From Planctomycetota bacterium (GTDB taxonomy: Bacteria > Planctomycetota > Phycisphaerae > Sedimentisphaerales > Anaerohalosphaeraceae), in the NCBI GenBank assembly GCA_019456245.1, contig VRUF01000030.1, positions 1-17,967 on the forward strand: 17,967 bases of DNA, read 5' to 3'. A program made the translations under genes and the position numbers. Below are positions 1-6,991 of this stretch, in pieces (position 1 is the stretch's first letter; every line of letters starts with the position of its first letter). Below the pieces are notes generated by a model. That model was given only the letters and a program-made list of their open reading frames with translations. It was not told the DNA's origin and ran no database searches.

Positions 1-2
1 GT

Positions 3-2156
3 TTAATCGGGCTTGGTCTTTTGACGGTTGCTTTTTCCAGCAGCGTGTATCTGATCTGGCCTGTGAGTGAAAACGGTTTTCCCATGGGTAACGGTGGTAT
101 ACTCGGTATAGCCACGGGTTCGTTTTTGCTTGAGAACGCTAAGACGTTCGGTGCTTTTATCATCCTTGGCAGCGTTTGGATCGTTGGTCTGGTTTTGCTG
201 GCTGACGCATTGCTGTTCGCCAGTATGCGCTGGCTTGGTGTCGGTGTGGGCCGCTGCTGCGGTTTTATGGCACCGGCATTGTCTGCTGCGAAGGAGCATT
301 CCAGCAGGTTGAGCGATATATGGGATCGGATCAGCCGTCGGCAGCGTGTTGAGGTTGGTCTTACCGCTGACGGCGATGCCGCGCTTGAGGAGATGACGGA
401 CGAGGACGAATACGAGTATGAATATGTCGATGAAGATGAGGACGAAGACGAAGAAGAGGAGGTTGTTGTTGAGGGGGCAGGGAAGAAGAAGCGCAAGGGC
501 AGGAAAAAACGCGGAGGCGGGAAGAAACCAAAGCCGTACGAGCCTAAGACTTACGACGATTATGAGCTTCCGCCGCTGGATTTGCTTGAGGAGCCTGAGG
601 TTGGTTATGCGGCGGGCCAGGTTAAGATGGTCGAAAAGAAGGCTCGGGTGCTTGAGGGTCTTTTGCTGGAGTTTGGGATTCATGCGAATGTTGTTAGTAC
701 CGAGCCTGGACCTGCGATAACGATGTATGAGCTTGAGCTTGCTCCGGGTATCAAGGTGAGCCAGATAGCGAATCTTTCCAACGATATGGCCCGTGCCTTA
801 AGTGCCGGTTCAGTTCGTGTTGTTGCTCCTTTGCCTGGCAGGCATACTATAGGTATCGAGGCTCCGAATACGAATCGCGAGATCGTTCGTCTAAAGGGCG
901 TGATCGAGGATGCCGGCGCTAAGGCCAACCGGATGAGTATTCCGTTGTTTTTGGGCAAGAGTTCTTCCGGTGAGGCACTGGTTAGCGATCTTGCGGCGAT
1001 GCCGCATCTTCTTATTGCGGGCACTACCGGTTCGGGTAAGAGTGTTTGCATCAATACGATCATAACAAGTGTTATGATGACGAAGCGTCCGGACGAGGTG
1101 AAGCTGATCTTGATCGACCCTAAGATGGTTGAGATGGCGAGTTTCGAGTCGATGCCGCATTTGATGTGTCCGACGGTGACTGAGATGCGTCGCGCAGAAC
1201 AAATACTGGAGTGGGCGACGACGAAGATGGACGAGCGGTACGAGCTTTTGGCGGAGGCGAAGGTTCGGAATATTGCCTCTTACAACAAACTCGGCAGTGA
1301 GGAGATCATCAGGCGTTTTCAGCCGTCGACACCTGAAGAGGAAGCTAAGATACCGAAGCGTCTTCCTCATATAGTTATTATTATCGATGAGCTTGCGGAC
1401 CTTATGATGACGTCGGCGAAAGAGGTTGAGGCTTATATAGTTCGTATCGCCCAGAAGAGCCGTGCGATCGGTATTCACCTGGTTGTCGCGACGCAGCGTC
1501 CTCAGGCTACGGTTGTTACTGGTTTGATCAAGTCTAATATGCCGTCTCGGATAGGGTTTAGGGTTGCGGCTCGTATGGACAGCCGGATCATTCTCGATCA
1601 GAACGGAGCTGAGACGCTGTTGGGTCAGGGCGATATGCTGTTTTTGAAGCCGGGTACGAGCGACCTGGTGCGTGCTCAGGGAGCTTTTGTCAGCGACGAG
1701 GAGATACATGCGATTGTCGATCACCTGAAGGAAACGGCGGCGGCACAGTTCCATCCGGAGCTTATGCAGCTTAACCGGATCGATCTTTCGGGGATAAGTA
1801 AAGACGATCTTTATGAGGATGCCGTGCGCATGGTTCTTGAGACGGGCCGCGGGAGTGTGTCTCTGCTGCAGAGGCGGTTGGGTGTCGGTTATGCCAGGGC
1901 GTCGCGGATAATCGAGATGATGGCGGTGGGCGGATTGCTTGGTGAGTATAAGGGGAGCCAGGCTCGGGAGGTTACTATGACGCTGGATGAGTATGATGCG
2001 ATGCGTAAGCAGATGGTTGAGGACGAGGTTGCCGGGTATGCTGATCTTGCCGATGCCGATGAAGGCGATGAGGAAGAGGGCGAAGAGGAAGAATATGAGG
2101 ATGAGGAGTACGAAGAGGAAGAGGGGGATGAGGATGAAGAATACGAAGAAGATTGA
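3..2156 (+). CDS. ftsK: FtsK/SpoIIIE-type DNA translocase, 5' end outside the window
   Basis: ATP-driven, membrane-anchored DNA pump that moves chromosome ends at the division septum. The frame is open to base 3 and codes for hydrophobic residues before the first TTG (21), so the gene starts upstream and TTG 21 is not a real start. Numbering from base 21: the last membrane segments lie in about residues 1-75. A charged linker follows, first acidic (about 117-145) and then Lys/Arg/Gly-rich (about 150-170). Alpha domain is about 175-300. The RecA-like beta domain has Walker A GTTGSGKS near 334 and the hydrophobic-DELADLM Walker B near 450, then the VATQRP segment. The winged-helix gamma domain (SVSLLQRRLGVGYARA, about 597-655) normally ends the protein. 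Here a tail of about 45 residues, mostly Glu/Asp/Tyr, follows it. Stop TGA. Identity is secure; the missing N-terminus probably holds only membrane segments. Confidence 0.96.
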   Translation, partial: LIGLGLLTVAFSSSVYLIWPVSENGFPMGNGGILGIATGSFLLENAKTFGAFIILGSVWIVGLVLLADALLFASMRWLGVGVGRCCGFMAPALSAAKEHSSRLSDIWDRISRRQRVEVGLTADGDAALEEMTDEDEYEYEYVDEDEDEDEEEEVVVEGAGKKKRKGRKKRGGGKKPKPYEPKTYDDYELPPLDLLEEPEVGYAAGQVKMVEKKARVLEGLLLEFGIHANVVSTEPGPAITMYELELAPGIKVSQIANLSNDMARALSAGSVRVVAPLPGRHTIGIEAPNTNREIVRLKGVIEDAGAKANRMSIPLFLGKSSSGEALVSDLAAMPHLLIAGTTGSGKSVCINTIITSVMMTKRPDEVKLILIDPKMVEMASFESMPHLMCPTVTEMRRAEQILEWATTKMDERYELLAEAKVRNIASYNKLGSEEIIRRFQPSTPEEEAKIPKRLPHIVIIIDELADLMMTSAKEVEAYIVRIAQKSRAIGIHLVVATQRPQATVVTGLIKSNMPSRIGFRVAARMDSRIILDQNGAETLLGQGDMLFLKPGTSDLVRAQGAFVSDEEIHAIVDHLKETAAAQFHPELMQLNRIDLSGISKDDLYEDAVRMVLETGRGSVSLLQRRLGVGYARASRIIEMMAVGGLLGEYKGSQAREVTMTLDEYDAMRKQMVEDEVAGYADLADADEGDEEEGEEEEYEDEEYEEEEGDEDEEYEED

Positions 2157-2183
2157 GTGATAATGTAAAGGTGAGGGTTTTCG

Positions 2184-2777
2184 ATGGGCCAGATAGTGAT
2201 GCAGGTCAAGAAGGTTGAAGAGGCGGGTTATTCTTCGGCTTTGCGGGGGTTGTCTTTTAATAAGAAACGCACGGTGAAGGAGATGGAGAAGGTTTCCAGG
2301 AAGCTGGCGTCTGTTGGGCACGGTCACAATAAGTTTCTTGAGAGTATGATCGTATGGCTGGAGGTGAAGGGGCCGCGGTATTGGTGGCAGGAGGCGGATA
2401 CTTATCGTATTTCGACGAAACAGAGCGAAAGTACGATGCATACGCTGACGCAGGAGCTGGTGAATGTGCGGATGGATGATGGCGAGGCGGTGGCATCGTA
2501 TATCGCGGAGAATTTTGAGGACGGGGCGTGCAGTGTCGAATTGCTTAAGGAAATACGTGTAGCTGCTCAGGGCAGCGATCTTATCGAGATCAAGAGGCGG
2601 CTTCCTGAGGGTTTTTTGCAAAGGCGTTTGTGGTGTATGAGTTATAAGACGCTTGCGAATATCATAATTCAGCGACGTCATCATCGGCTTGTTCACTGGC
2701 GCAGGTTTATCGAGCAGGTGCTGGAGCAGGTCGATCATCCGGAACTTTTGCCTTCGCTTGAGCGGTTGAAGGAGTAA
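2184..2777 (+). CDS. Phage-type conserved protein, possible ThyX-like fold
   Basis: I know this protein as a type common in phages and Firmicutes, with no established function. Marker segments are a GHxKFLESM stretch, PRYWWQEADTYR followed by SESTMHTL, and a late FLQRRLWCMSYKTL ... RRHHRLVHW block. The order of an Arg/Ser/Glu motif followed by a His/Arg-rich helix recalls flavin-dependent thymidylate synthase (ThyX), but the RHRxxSxNExSxR signature is not intact. Catalysis should therefore not be assumed. At 197 residues it is shorter than a typical ThyX. The start ATG has a good Shine-Dalgarno (GGTGAGGG, 2170-2177) six bases upstream, and the gap after ftsK is 27 bases, so the two may be co-transcribed. 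It could be a domesticated prophage gene. Family membership is from memory and the fold is inference. Confidence 0.7.
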   Translation: MGQIVMQVKKVEEAGYSSALRGLSFNKKRTVKEMEKVSRKLASVGHGHNKFLESMIVWLEVKGPRYWWQEADTYRISTKQSESTMHTLTQELVNVRMDDGEAVASYIAENFEDGACSVELLKEIRVAAQGSDLIEIKRRLPEGFLQRRLWCMSYKTLANIIIQRRHHRLVHWRRFIEQVLEQVDHPELLPSLERLKE

Positions 2778-2904
2778 AAAACACGGTAAAGGCACTACGA
2801 ATAAACACTAATGAACACTAATTGATTGTTAAAGTAAAGGTCTTTGGTGTTGGTGTTAGTTGCAGGGGGTGGACTTTTTTGGGCGGTTCGGCTAGTATAT
2901 ACTT

Positions 2905-3723
2905 ATGATTAAATTGATTCGAGAGTTAGTTGTGCTGCCTTTGCGGCTTTTGGTTTTGGTTTGCCGGATTGTTCCGGTGTTCGATCAGTATGCGCTGGTT
3001 AAATGGATATGGAAAATTGGCAGGGCGGTTGAAGATGGGTGTACTCTGATAAGCATGATTGGCCAGAAAGAAGGTTTGGAGGCTGCGCAGGTTTTAGCAG
3101 GGCAGATATTGACCGAGACGAGGTCGGCGAGGGTTGCTGTTGTTATAGGTATCATGGAGAGTCAGAATAATCCGGATTTTATTTCGATTAAGGGGTGGAT
3201 TGACCGGGCAGAGGAGCTTGACTGCGATGACGGCCAGCTTCTTTTGATCCTGAAGTTTGTCTGTAGTATGCACTTTCCAGAATACAACAACAAACAGATT
3301 GTTGATGAAATGATTGCGTGTAAATATCTTCCGATGGAGTATTCTCGGGCAGCTCTTGTTGAAAAAGCTGATATCTTGTGTAGTGAAAAACGCTGGGAAG
3401 AGGCAGAACTAATCGCCGATCACCTGCTTTGCGTCAAAGAAGATTCGCACGCCAGGATTTTTAAATGGATAGTGTCGCTGCAAAGAGCAGATCACGGGCA
3501 AGCTGAAATCCACTTTGCAAAGTCAAAAGGCAATATTCCTGAACATTATCATTCGGCTTTGGTGGGGCAGGGTTATCTTTATCTTGGGCGGGATGATGAG
3601 GCTATGGGGTGGCTTTATGAGGCTGTAAAGGGCGGTTTGCGATGGCCTATGCAGAAGGAATCGCCGGTTGGGCGTATGTTGCAAAGCGATAAATTTGCTG
3701 CTTATTGTGCTGGGAGGAATTAG
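2905..3723 (+). CDS. Unrecognised membrane-anchored protein with TPR-like helical repeats
   Basis: I do not recognise a named family. The first 30 or so residues are hydrophobic with scattered Arg/Lys (LVVLPLRLLVLVCRIVPVF), suggesting an N-terminal membrane anchor with the rest in the cytoplasm. Residues about 140-255 look like helix-pair repeats of the TPR/Sel1 kind: a segment with RWEEAELIADHLL, and a later one with ALVGQGYLYLGRDDEAMGWLYEAVKGG. No catalytic motif is visible. No clear ribosome-binding site precedes ATG 2905, and a TATACT (2898-2903) abuts it, so the true start is uncertain. The stop TAG (3721-3723) is followed with no gap, and in the same frame, by the ATG of the M50 protease. 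The pair is therefore probably translated together, and this protein could be a partner or substrate adaptor for the protease (inference). Confidence 0.7.
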   Translation: MIKLIRELVVLPLRLLVLVCRIVPVFDQYALVKWIWKIGRAVEDGCTLISMIGQKEGLEAAQVLAGQILTETRSARVAVVIGIMESQNNPDFISIKGWIDRAEELDCDDGQLLLILKFVCSMHFPEYNNKQIVDEMIACKYLPMEYSRAALVEKADILCSEKRWEEAELIADHLLCVKEDSHARIFKWIVSLQRADHGQAEIHFAKSKGNIPEHYHSALVGQGYLYLGRDDEAMGWLYEAVKGGLRWPMQKESPVGRMLQSDKFAAYCAGRN

Positions 3724-4416
3724 ATGGATTTTTTGGTGTTTGCTTTGTTTTTGCTGCCTGGGCTTGTTGTTGGTTTGACGGTTCATGAGGCTGCTCATGC
3801 TATTACGGCGAAGTGGCTTGGTGATCGTACCGCTGAGAAGATGGGGCGGGTTAGCCTTAATCCTTTGCGGCATTTGTCGCTTTATGGCACGCTTGCGCTG
3901 TTTGTGCTGCATTTTGGGTGGGGTAAGCCTGTTATTGTTAATCTTTACAATTTCAAGAAGCCTAAGTTTTACTACCTGCTTAGCTCGCTGGCTGGGCCGG
4001 TTTCTAATCTGCTGATTTGCGGGGTTTGTCTTGGGGTTTTGTATTTGCGTCCGCTGGGTCTTGTGGAGGCGTTTCTGGGGTGGACGTTCCTTATTAATGG
4101 AACGCTGGCGGCGATCAATATGGTTCCGGTTCCGCCTTTGGACGGCAGTAAGATATGGCCCTGTCTGATACCGGGGATGAAACCGACGATATCGGGGAAA
4201 TGGTCGATGATTTGGATGGCGGTGCTGCTTGTGGGGATATTGAGCGGCGGGATAGGTAAGGTGCTGGGCCCGGTGCAGAAAACAATGCTGCGAATGCTGC
4301 CGGAATATAAGACTATTGGGGTGGATAATAGTGTAGAGTCAAAACCTGTTATTTATGACGATAAGTCGAGTGATGATAAAGAGTTAAGTTGGGTTGAGGG
4401 TGCTGCGGGACATTGA
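3724..4416 (+). CDS. M50 family site-2-protease-type zinc metalloprotease
   Basis: Predicted intramembrane zinc protease of the compact YwhC/S2P group. The zinc and catalytic motif HEAAH is at residues 21-25 inside the first membrane helix. The second conserved site, NMVPVPPLDGSK with Asp near residue 140, supplies the third zinc ligand. Between them are the family-typical NPLRHLSLYGTLAL, GWGKPV and LAGPVSNL segments. About five hydrophobic segments are visible, and there is no PDZ domain, unlike RseP. Length (230 residues) suits the small subfamily. The start is firm: GGGAGG (3713-3718 region) lies a few bases before ATG, overlapping the upstream stop codon. The last 40 residues are polar and charged. 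The substrate is unknown; RseP-like anti-sigma cleavage cannot be claimed. Confidence 0.92.
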   Translation: MDFLVFALFLLPGLVVGLTVHEAAHAITAKWLGDRTAEKMGRVSLNPLRHLSLYGTLALFVLHFGWGKPVIVNLYNFKKPKFYYLLSSLAGPVSNLLICGVCLGVLYLRPLGLVEAFLGWTFLINGTLAAINMVPVPPLDGSKIWPCLIPGMKPTISGKWSMIWMAVLLVGILSGGIGKVLGPVQKTMLRMLPEYKTIGVDNSVESKPVIYDDKSSDDKELSWVEGAAGH

Positions 4417-4432
4417 AATTGCCATGTCCAGG

Positions 4433-4450
4433 TTCCCGCTTTCGCGGGAA
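4433..4450 (+). other. Short perfect hairpin after the M50 gene
   Basis: TTCCCGC and GCGGGAA form a 7-bp stem around a TTTC loop, 16 bases after the M50 stop codon. No T-run follows (the sequence goes on TGACAAGGGGGG), so intrinsic termination is not well supported. It looks more like one copy of a dispersed palindromic repeat. Confidence 0.45.
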
Positions 4451-4510
4451 TGACAAGGGGGGTTTGTTTCGTAACGGATGGGGTAAATTCGAGAAAAATT
4501 TAGAAAGTTG

Positions 4511-4538
4511 TTGCATTTTTTGATTTTTTGTGTATATT
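4511..4538 (+). promoter_or_regulatory. Sigma-70-like promoter candidate
   Basis: TTGCAT (4511-4516) and TATATT (4533-4538) are separated by 16 bases inside an AT-rich tract. It would drive the GC-rich, self-complementary segment and possibly the tRNA-Gln/glmU unit downstream. The call rests on the hexamers and spacing alone. Confidence 0.4.
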
Positions 4539-4544
4539 CCTCTT

Positions 4545-4710
4545 TCTGATTGCCTTGTCGCATGGGGTTGCTTGTGCGTTTTTTGGGGCTGACTGCTATC
4601 GCGGCATGGTCAGCTCAAGCCTCCGACAATGGCCAGTTCGGCCTGCTATGCGGGCTCCGCGACCTACTTTGAGATGCGTTTTTTGAGATAGCGGAAGTGC
4701 TATTTATTTT
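4545..4710 (+). ncRNA. Candidate structured small RNA, family unknown
   Basis: The gene-free stretch 4417-4763 holds no convincing ORF, but bases 4586-4665 are clearly GC-richer than the T-rich flanks and rich in pairing. GGGCTGAC (4586-4593) pairs with GTCAGCTC (4609-4616) over 8 bp. GGCC 4631-4634 pairs with 4640-4643. A competing long-range stem joins TCGCGGCATGG (4599-4609) with CTATGC (4646-4651) and CGCGA (4658-4662). A terminator-like hairpin, AGATAGC/GCTATTT with a GGAAGT loop (4686-4705), closes the region and is followed by ATTTTG. A promoter-like pair lies just upstream. The SRP RNA signature (GGAAGGAAGCAG) is absent and I do not recognise tmRNA, RNase P or 6S features. Boundaries are approximate and the call is inference. 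Confidence 0.35.
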
Positions 4711-4763
4711 GTGAATATTTTTTTGCGCGAGCGTCAATGCGTGATATTTGTGAGTATAGTTGC

Positions 4764-4835
4764 TACCCGGTGGTGTAATTGGCAACACTCGAGGTTTTGA
4801 TCCTCGCATTTCAGGTTCAAGTCCTGGCCGGGTAA
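4764..4835 (+). tRNA. tRNA-Gln (anticodon UUG)
   Basis: A full cloverleaf can be folded. The acceptor stem is TACCCGG/CCGGGTA with discriminator A4835. The D arm is GTGT/ACAC with loop AATTGGCA. The anticodon stem is CGAGG/CCTCG with loop TTTTGAT, giving anticodon TTG at 4797-4799. The variable loop is short (4 nt). The T arm is TCAGG/CCTGG around TTCAAGT. The U1-A72 pair is usual for glutamine tRNAs. CCA is not encoded, so it must be added after transcription. It lies just upstream of glmU, an arrangement (tRNA-Gln, glmU, prs, rplY, pth) also known in other bacterial phyla. Confidence 0.95.
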
Positions 4836-4836
4836 A

Positions 4837-4874
4837 TTAAATGATTAATGTTTAATGTTTAATGATTAATGATG
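4837..4874 (+). repeat. Imperfect ATTAATG/TTTAATG array abutting the glmU start
   Basis: Five 7-8-base units of the type ATGATTA and ATGTTTA fill the whole space between tRNA-Gln and the glmU start, and the array supplies the start ATG(ATG) itself. The same units occur after prs (6879-6909) and after bamA (14743-14766). No Shine-Dalgarno is visible inside. Confidence 0.6.
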
Positions 4875-5816
4875 AGTGAAAGCGTTGCTGTTATATTGGC
4901 TGCCGGGCAGAGTAGGCGGATGAAGACCAAGCTTGCTAAGGTTATGCATGAAGTATGCGGTCGGCCTATGCTTTCTTATGTTGTCGATGCCTGTAGAACC
5001 GCAGGTGTTGGCAAAATTATTATTGTTGTTGGTTATGGGAAAGAACAGATCGTTGAGCGTTTTGGCGGTTGCTCTGATATTGTTTTTTCCGAGCAGGCTG
5101 AGCAAAAAGGTACCGGGCATGCTGTTATGTGCTGCAAAGAACATCTTGCGGGATTTTCCGGTCAGGTGCTTATTCTTTGCGGCGATGCTCCGCTGGTTCG
5201 CAGCGAGATGATCGCGACGCTTATGGAGCAGCATTTGGCAGATAAAGCTGCAGTTACGCTTGCTACTACTGTAATGGACGATCCGTTCGGGTATGGGCGA
5301 ATTGCCCGTGATAGTGACGGTAATATCCAGGGAATTGTTGAACATAATGATTGCAGCGAAGAGCAGCTTGGGATAACGGAAATTAATCCCGGTTACTTCT
5401 GTTTTGATAATAAAGTTTTGCTTGAGGTGCTTGACGAGATCAAGCCTGATAATGCAAAGGGTGAGTATTATCTTACCGATGCATTGCATATCGCTCTTGC
5501 GAAGGGTTATAAGGCGACGGCTGTTACGGCTGTTGCAGCTGAGGATGCGATGGGTGTTAATAATCGCGTCCAGCTTAGTGAAGCGAGCAGTATCATGCGG
5601 CATCGTATATTGGCTTTGCTGATGGATAACGGCGTTACGATTGTTGATCCTGGTAATACGTGGATCGATAATCGTGTAGTGATCGGCCAGGATACGGTTA
5701 TCGAGCCGTTTACGTATATTCATGGCGCTACTTGTATTGGTAAGAATTGCAGGATCGGGCCGTTTGGTTATCTTCGCGATGCTGCGATCGAAGACGGGAC
5801 AGAAAGAAAAAACTGA
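4869..5816 (+). CDS. glmU: GlmU-like UDP-GlcNAc pyrophosphorylase lacking the acetyltransferase half
   Basis: Predicted to form UDP-N-acetylglucosamine from GlcNAc-1-P and UTP, the entry point for peptidoglycan and for the lipid A genes at the other end of the window. The nucleotidyltransferase domain fills residues 1-230 or so. Motifs are LAAGQSRRMKTKLAKVMHE (GTRM replaced by SRRM), GTGHAV, LILCGDAPL, GYGRI...IVEHND, ITEINPG and GEYYLTDA. GVNNR and the first few left-handed beta-helix turns (IGQDTVIEP, IGKNCRIGPFGYLR) follow. The protein then stops at 315 residues, against about 455 in full GlmU, so most of the C-terminal acetyltransferase is absent. The base sequence after the stop does not encode it in another frame. 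ATG 4869 or 4872 could start it; neither has a Shine-Dalgarno because a repeat array occupies the upstream bases. Confidence 0.9.
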   Translation: MMSESVAVILAAGQSRRMKTKLAKVMHEVCGRPMLSYVVDACRTAGVGKIIIVVGYGKEQIVERFGGCSDIVFSEQAEQKGTGHAVMCCKEHLAGFSGQVLILCGDAPLVRSEMIATLMEQHLADKAAVTLATTVMDDPFGYGRIARDSDGNIQGIVEHNDCSEEQLGITEINPGYFCFDNKVLLEVLDEIKPDNAKGEYYLTDALHIALAKGYKATAVTAVAAEDAMGVNNRVQLSEASSIMRHRILALLMDNGVTIVDPGNTWIDNRVVIGQDTVIEPFTYIHGATCIGKNCRIGPFGYLRDAAIEDGTERKN

Positions 5817-5847
5817 ATATCCAACACTCAACACGCAATGATGAAGT

Positions 5848-5890
5848 GAAGGATACGGCCTGGCGGCCGATACTATTTTATAAAAACAGT
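5848..5890 (+). repeat. Intergenic repeat copy A (hairpin plus A/T tract) before prs
   Basis: GAAGGATACGGCC, a TGGC loop and GGCCGA form a CGGCC/GGCCG hairpin followed by TATTTTATAAAAACAGT. The same order of blocks is seen before rplY, dnaB and skp. The copy ends 20 bases before the prs start. Confidence 0.65.
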
Positions 5891-5910
5891 TTTAATTTTG
5901 AGGCTATAAG

Positions 5911-6852
5911 TTGATACAGACTATAAAGGTATTCAGCGGTACGAGTAATCCGGGATTGACGGAGTCTATCTGTTCGTATCTTGGTATATCGGTTGGCGAA
6001 GCCAGGATAGAGTCTTTCCCCGATGGCGAGAAGTTTCTTCAGCTTGAGGACGACGTTCGCGGTAAGGACTGTTTTGTAGTTCAGTCAACGTGTAATCCTG
6101 TTGATGAGAATTTGATGGAGCTTTTAATTTTTCTCGATTGTCTTCGCCGGGCAAGTGCAGCGAGGATAACTGCGGTTATCCCTTATTTTGGTTATGCCCG
6201 TCAGGACAGGAAAGACGCAGGGCGTGTTCCTATTACTGCGAAGCTGGTTGCGAACCTGATAACGACGGCAGGTGCGGACAGGGTTGTTTCGATCGATATG
6301 CATGCTGCACAGCTTCAGGGATTTTTTGATATTCCGGTCGATCATTTGCTGGCCGAGTCTGTTCTTTCTCGCTATTTTAAGAAAAAGAAAGTCGCCGATC
6401 TTACCGTAGTTGCTACCGATGTTGGTAATATCAAGATGGCGGCGAGGTATGCTTCGGTGCTTGGCGGTGAACTTGCGATAATCCATAAGAGGCGTATAAA
6501 CGGCAGTGAGGTCGAGTGTAACGAGATTATCGGCGAGGTTGCCGGTCGTAATATTATCATGTGTGACGATATAATATCTACGGCTGGTACGATGTGCAGC
6601 GGAGCGAAGGTTTTGAAGGAGCGTGGCGTAAAAAACATTACGGTAGGAGCTACGCACGGTGTTTTTGCCGGTGAGGCGATCGAGCGGATAAACAATGCTC
6701 CTTTTGATGAGGTGATAGTGACCGATACAATACCTCTTAATGACGGTGTGCGTGCTATAGAAGGCCTGAGGGTGCTTACTGTTACGGAGCTTCTCGGCGA
6801 GGCGATCAAACGGATTCATAAAAATGAATCTGTAAGTGCGATGTTTAGCTGA
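5911..6852 (+). CDS. prs: Ribose-phosphate pyrophosphokinase
   Basis: Makes PRPP from ribose-5-phosphate and ATP, feeding purine, pyrimidine, His and Trp synthesis in the cytoplasm. At 313 residues it has standard class I length. Visible motifs are FPDGEKF near residue 37, the ATP-contacting YFGYARQDRK with Arg97, the metal and ribose-5-P region DMHAAQLQGFFDIPVDHL, and the PRPP loop CDDIISTAGTM near 218-228. The start is TTG: GAGG at 5900-5903 lies seven bases upstream, and MIQTIKVFSGTSNP matches the usual N-terminus. It sits 94 bases after glmU with a repeat copy between. A perfect 10-bp hairpin begins on the base after its TGA stop, so at least some transcripts may end there. Confidence 0.97.
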   Translation: MIQTIKVFSGTSNPGLTESICSYLGISVGEARIESFPDGEKFLQLEDDVRGKDCFVVQSTCNPVDENLMELLIFLDCLRRASAARITAVIPYFGYARQDRKDAGRVPITAKLVANLITTAGADRVVSIDMHAAQLQGFFDIPVDHLLAESVLSRYFKKKKVADLTVVATDVGNIKMAARYASVLGGELAIIHKRRINGSEVECNEIIGEVAGRNIIMCDDIISTAGTMCSGAKVLKERGVKNITVGATHGVFAGEAIERINNAPFDEVIVTDTIPLNDGVRAIEGLRVLTVTELLGEAIKRIHKNESVSAMFS

Positions 6853-6876
6853 CAAACCGGCCTGTCGGCCGGTTTG
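6853..6876 (+). terminator. Perfect 10-bp hairpin directly after prs
   Basis: CAAACCGGCC and GGCCGGTTTG pair without mismatch around TGTC, starting one base after the prs stop codon. No T-run follows (AGAATGATTA), so it may stabilise the mRNA end rather than terminate. A near twin follows rplI (10727-10750). Confidence 0.5.
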
Positions 6877-6878
6877 AG

Positions 6879-6953
6879 AATGATTAATGATTAATGTTAA
6901 ATGTCTAATGAAGGATACGGCCTGCGGCCGAGGCATTTTTATAAAAAAACAGT
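6879..6953 (+). repeat. Intergenic repeat copy B before rplY
   Basis: An array (AATGATTAATGATTAATG, TTAAATG, TCTAATG) runs into GAAGGATACGGCC, TGC, GGCCGAGGC and then ATTTTTATAAAAAAACAGT. This is the most complete copy of the composite element in the window. It ends about 38 bases before the rplY start. Confidence 0.7.
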
Positions 6954-6991
6954 CGTTTATTAAATCTGACAATTGATATTGTGAGGAAGTT

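Noticed and set aside
891..2795. Long minus-strand reading frame opposite ftsK and the following gene
   Set aside because: It has low-complexity, Leu/Arg/His-rich translation typical of the antisense of conserved coding sequence, and the plus strand carries clear FtsK motifs over most of it.
2778..2904. Tandem-like AACACTAAT units (2804-2812, 2814-2822) and a TATACT before the next gene
   Set aside because: Only two clear units, and the TATACT lies too close to the start codon with no matching -35, so neither repeat array nor promoter is supported.
4586..4665. SRP 4.5S RNA, tmRNA or a second tRNA in the gap before tRNA-Gln
   Set aside because: The conserved SRP loop, the tmRNA ends and a TTCRA T-loop with matching stems are all absent.
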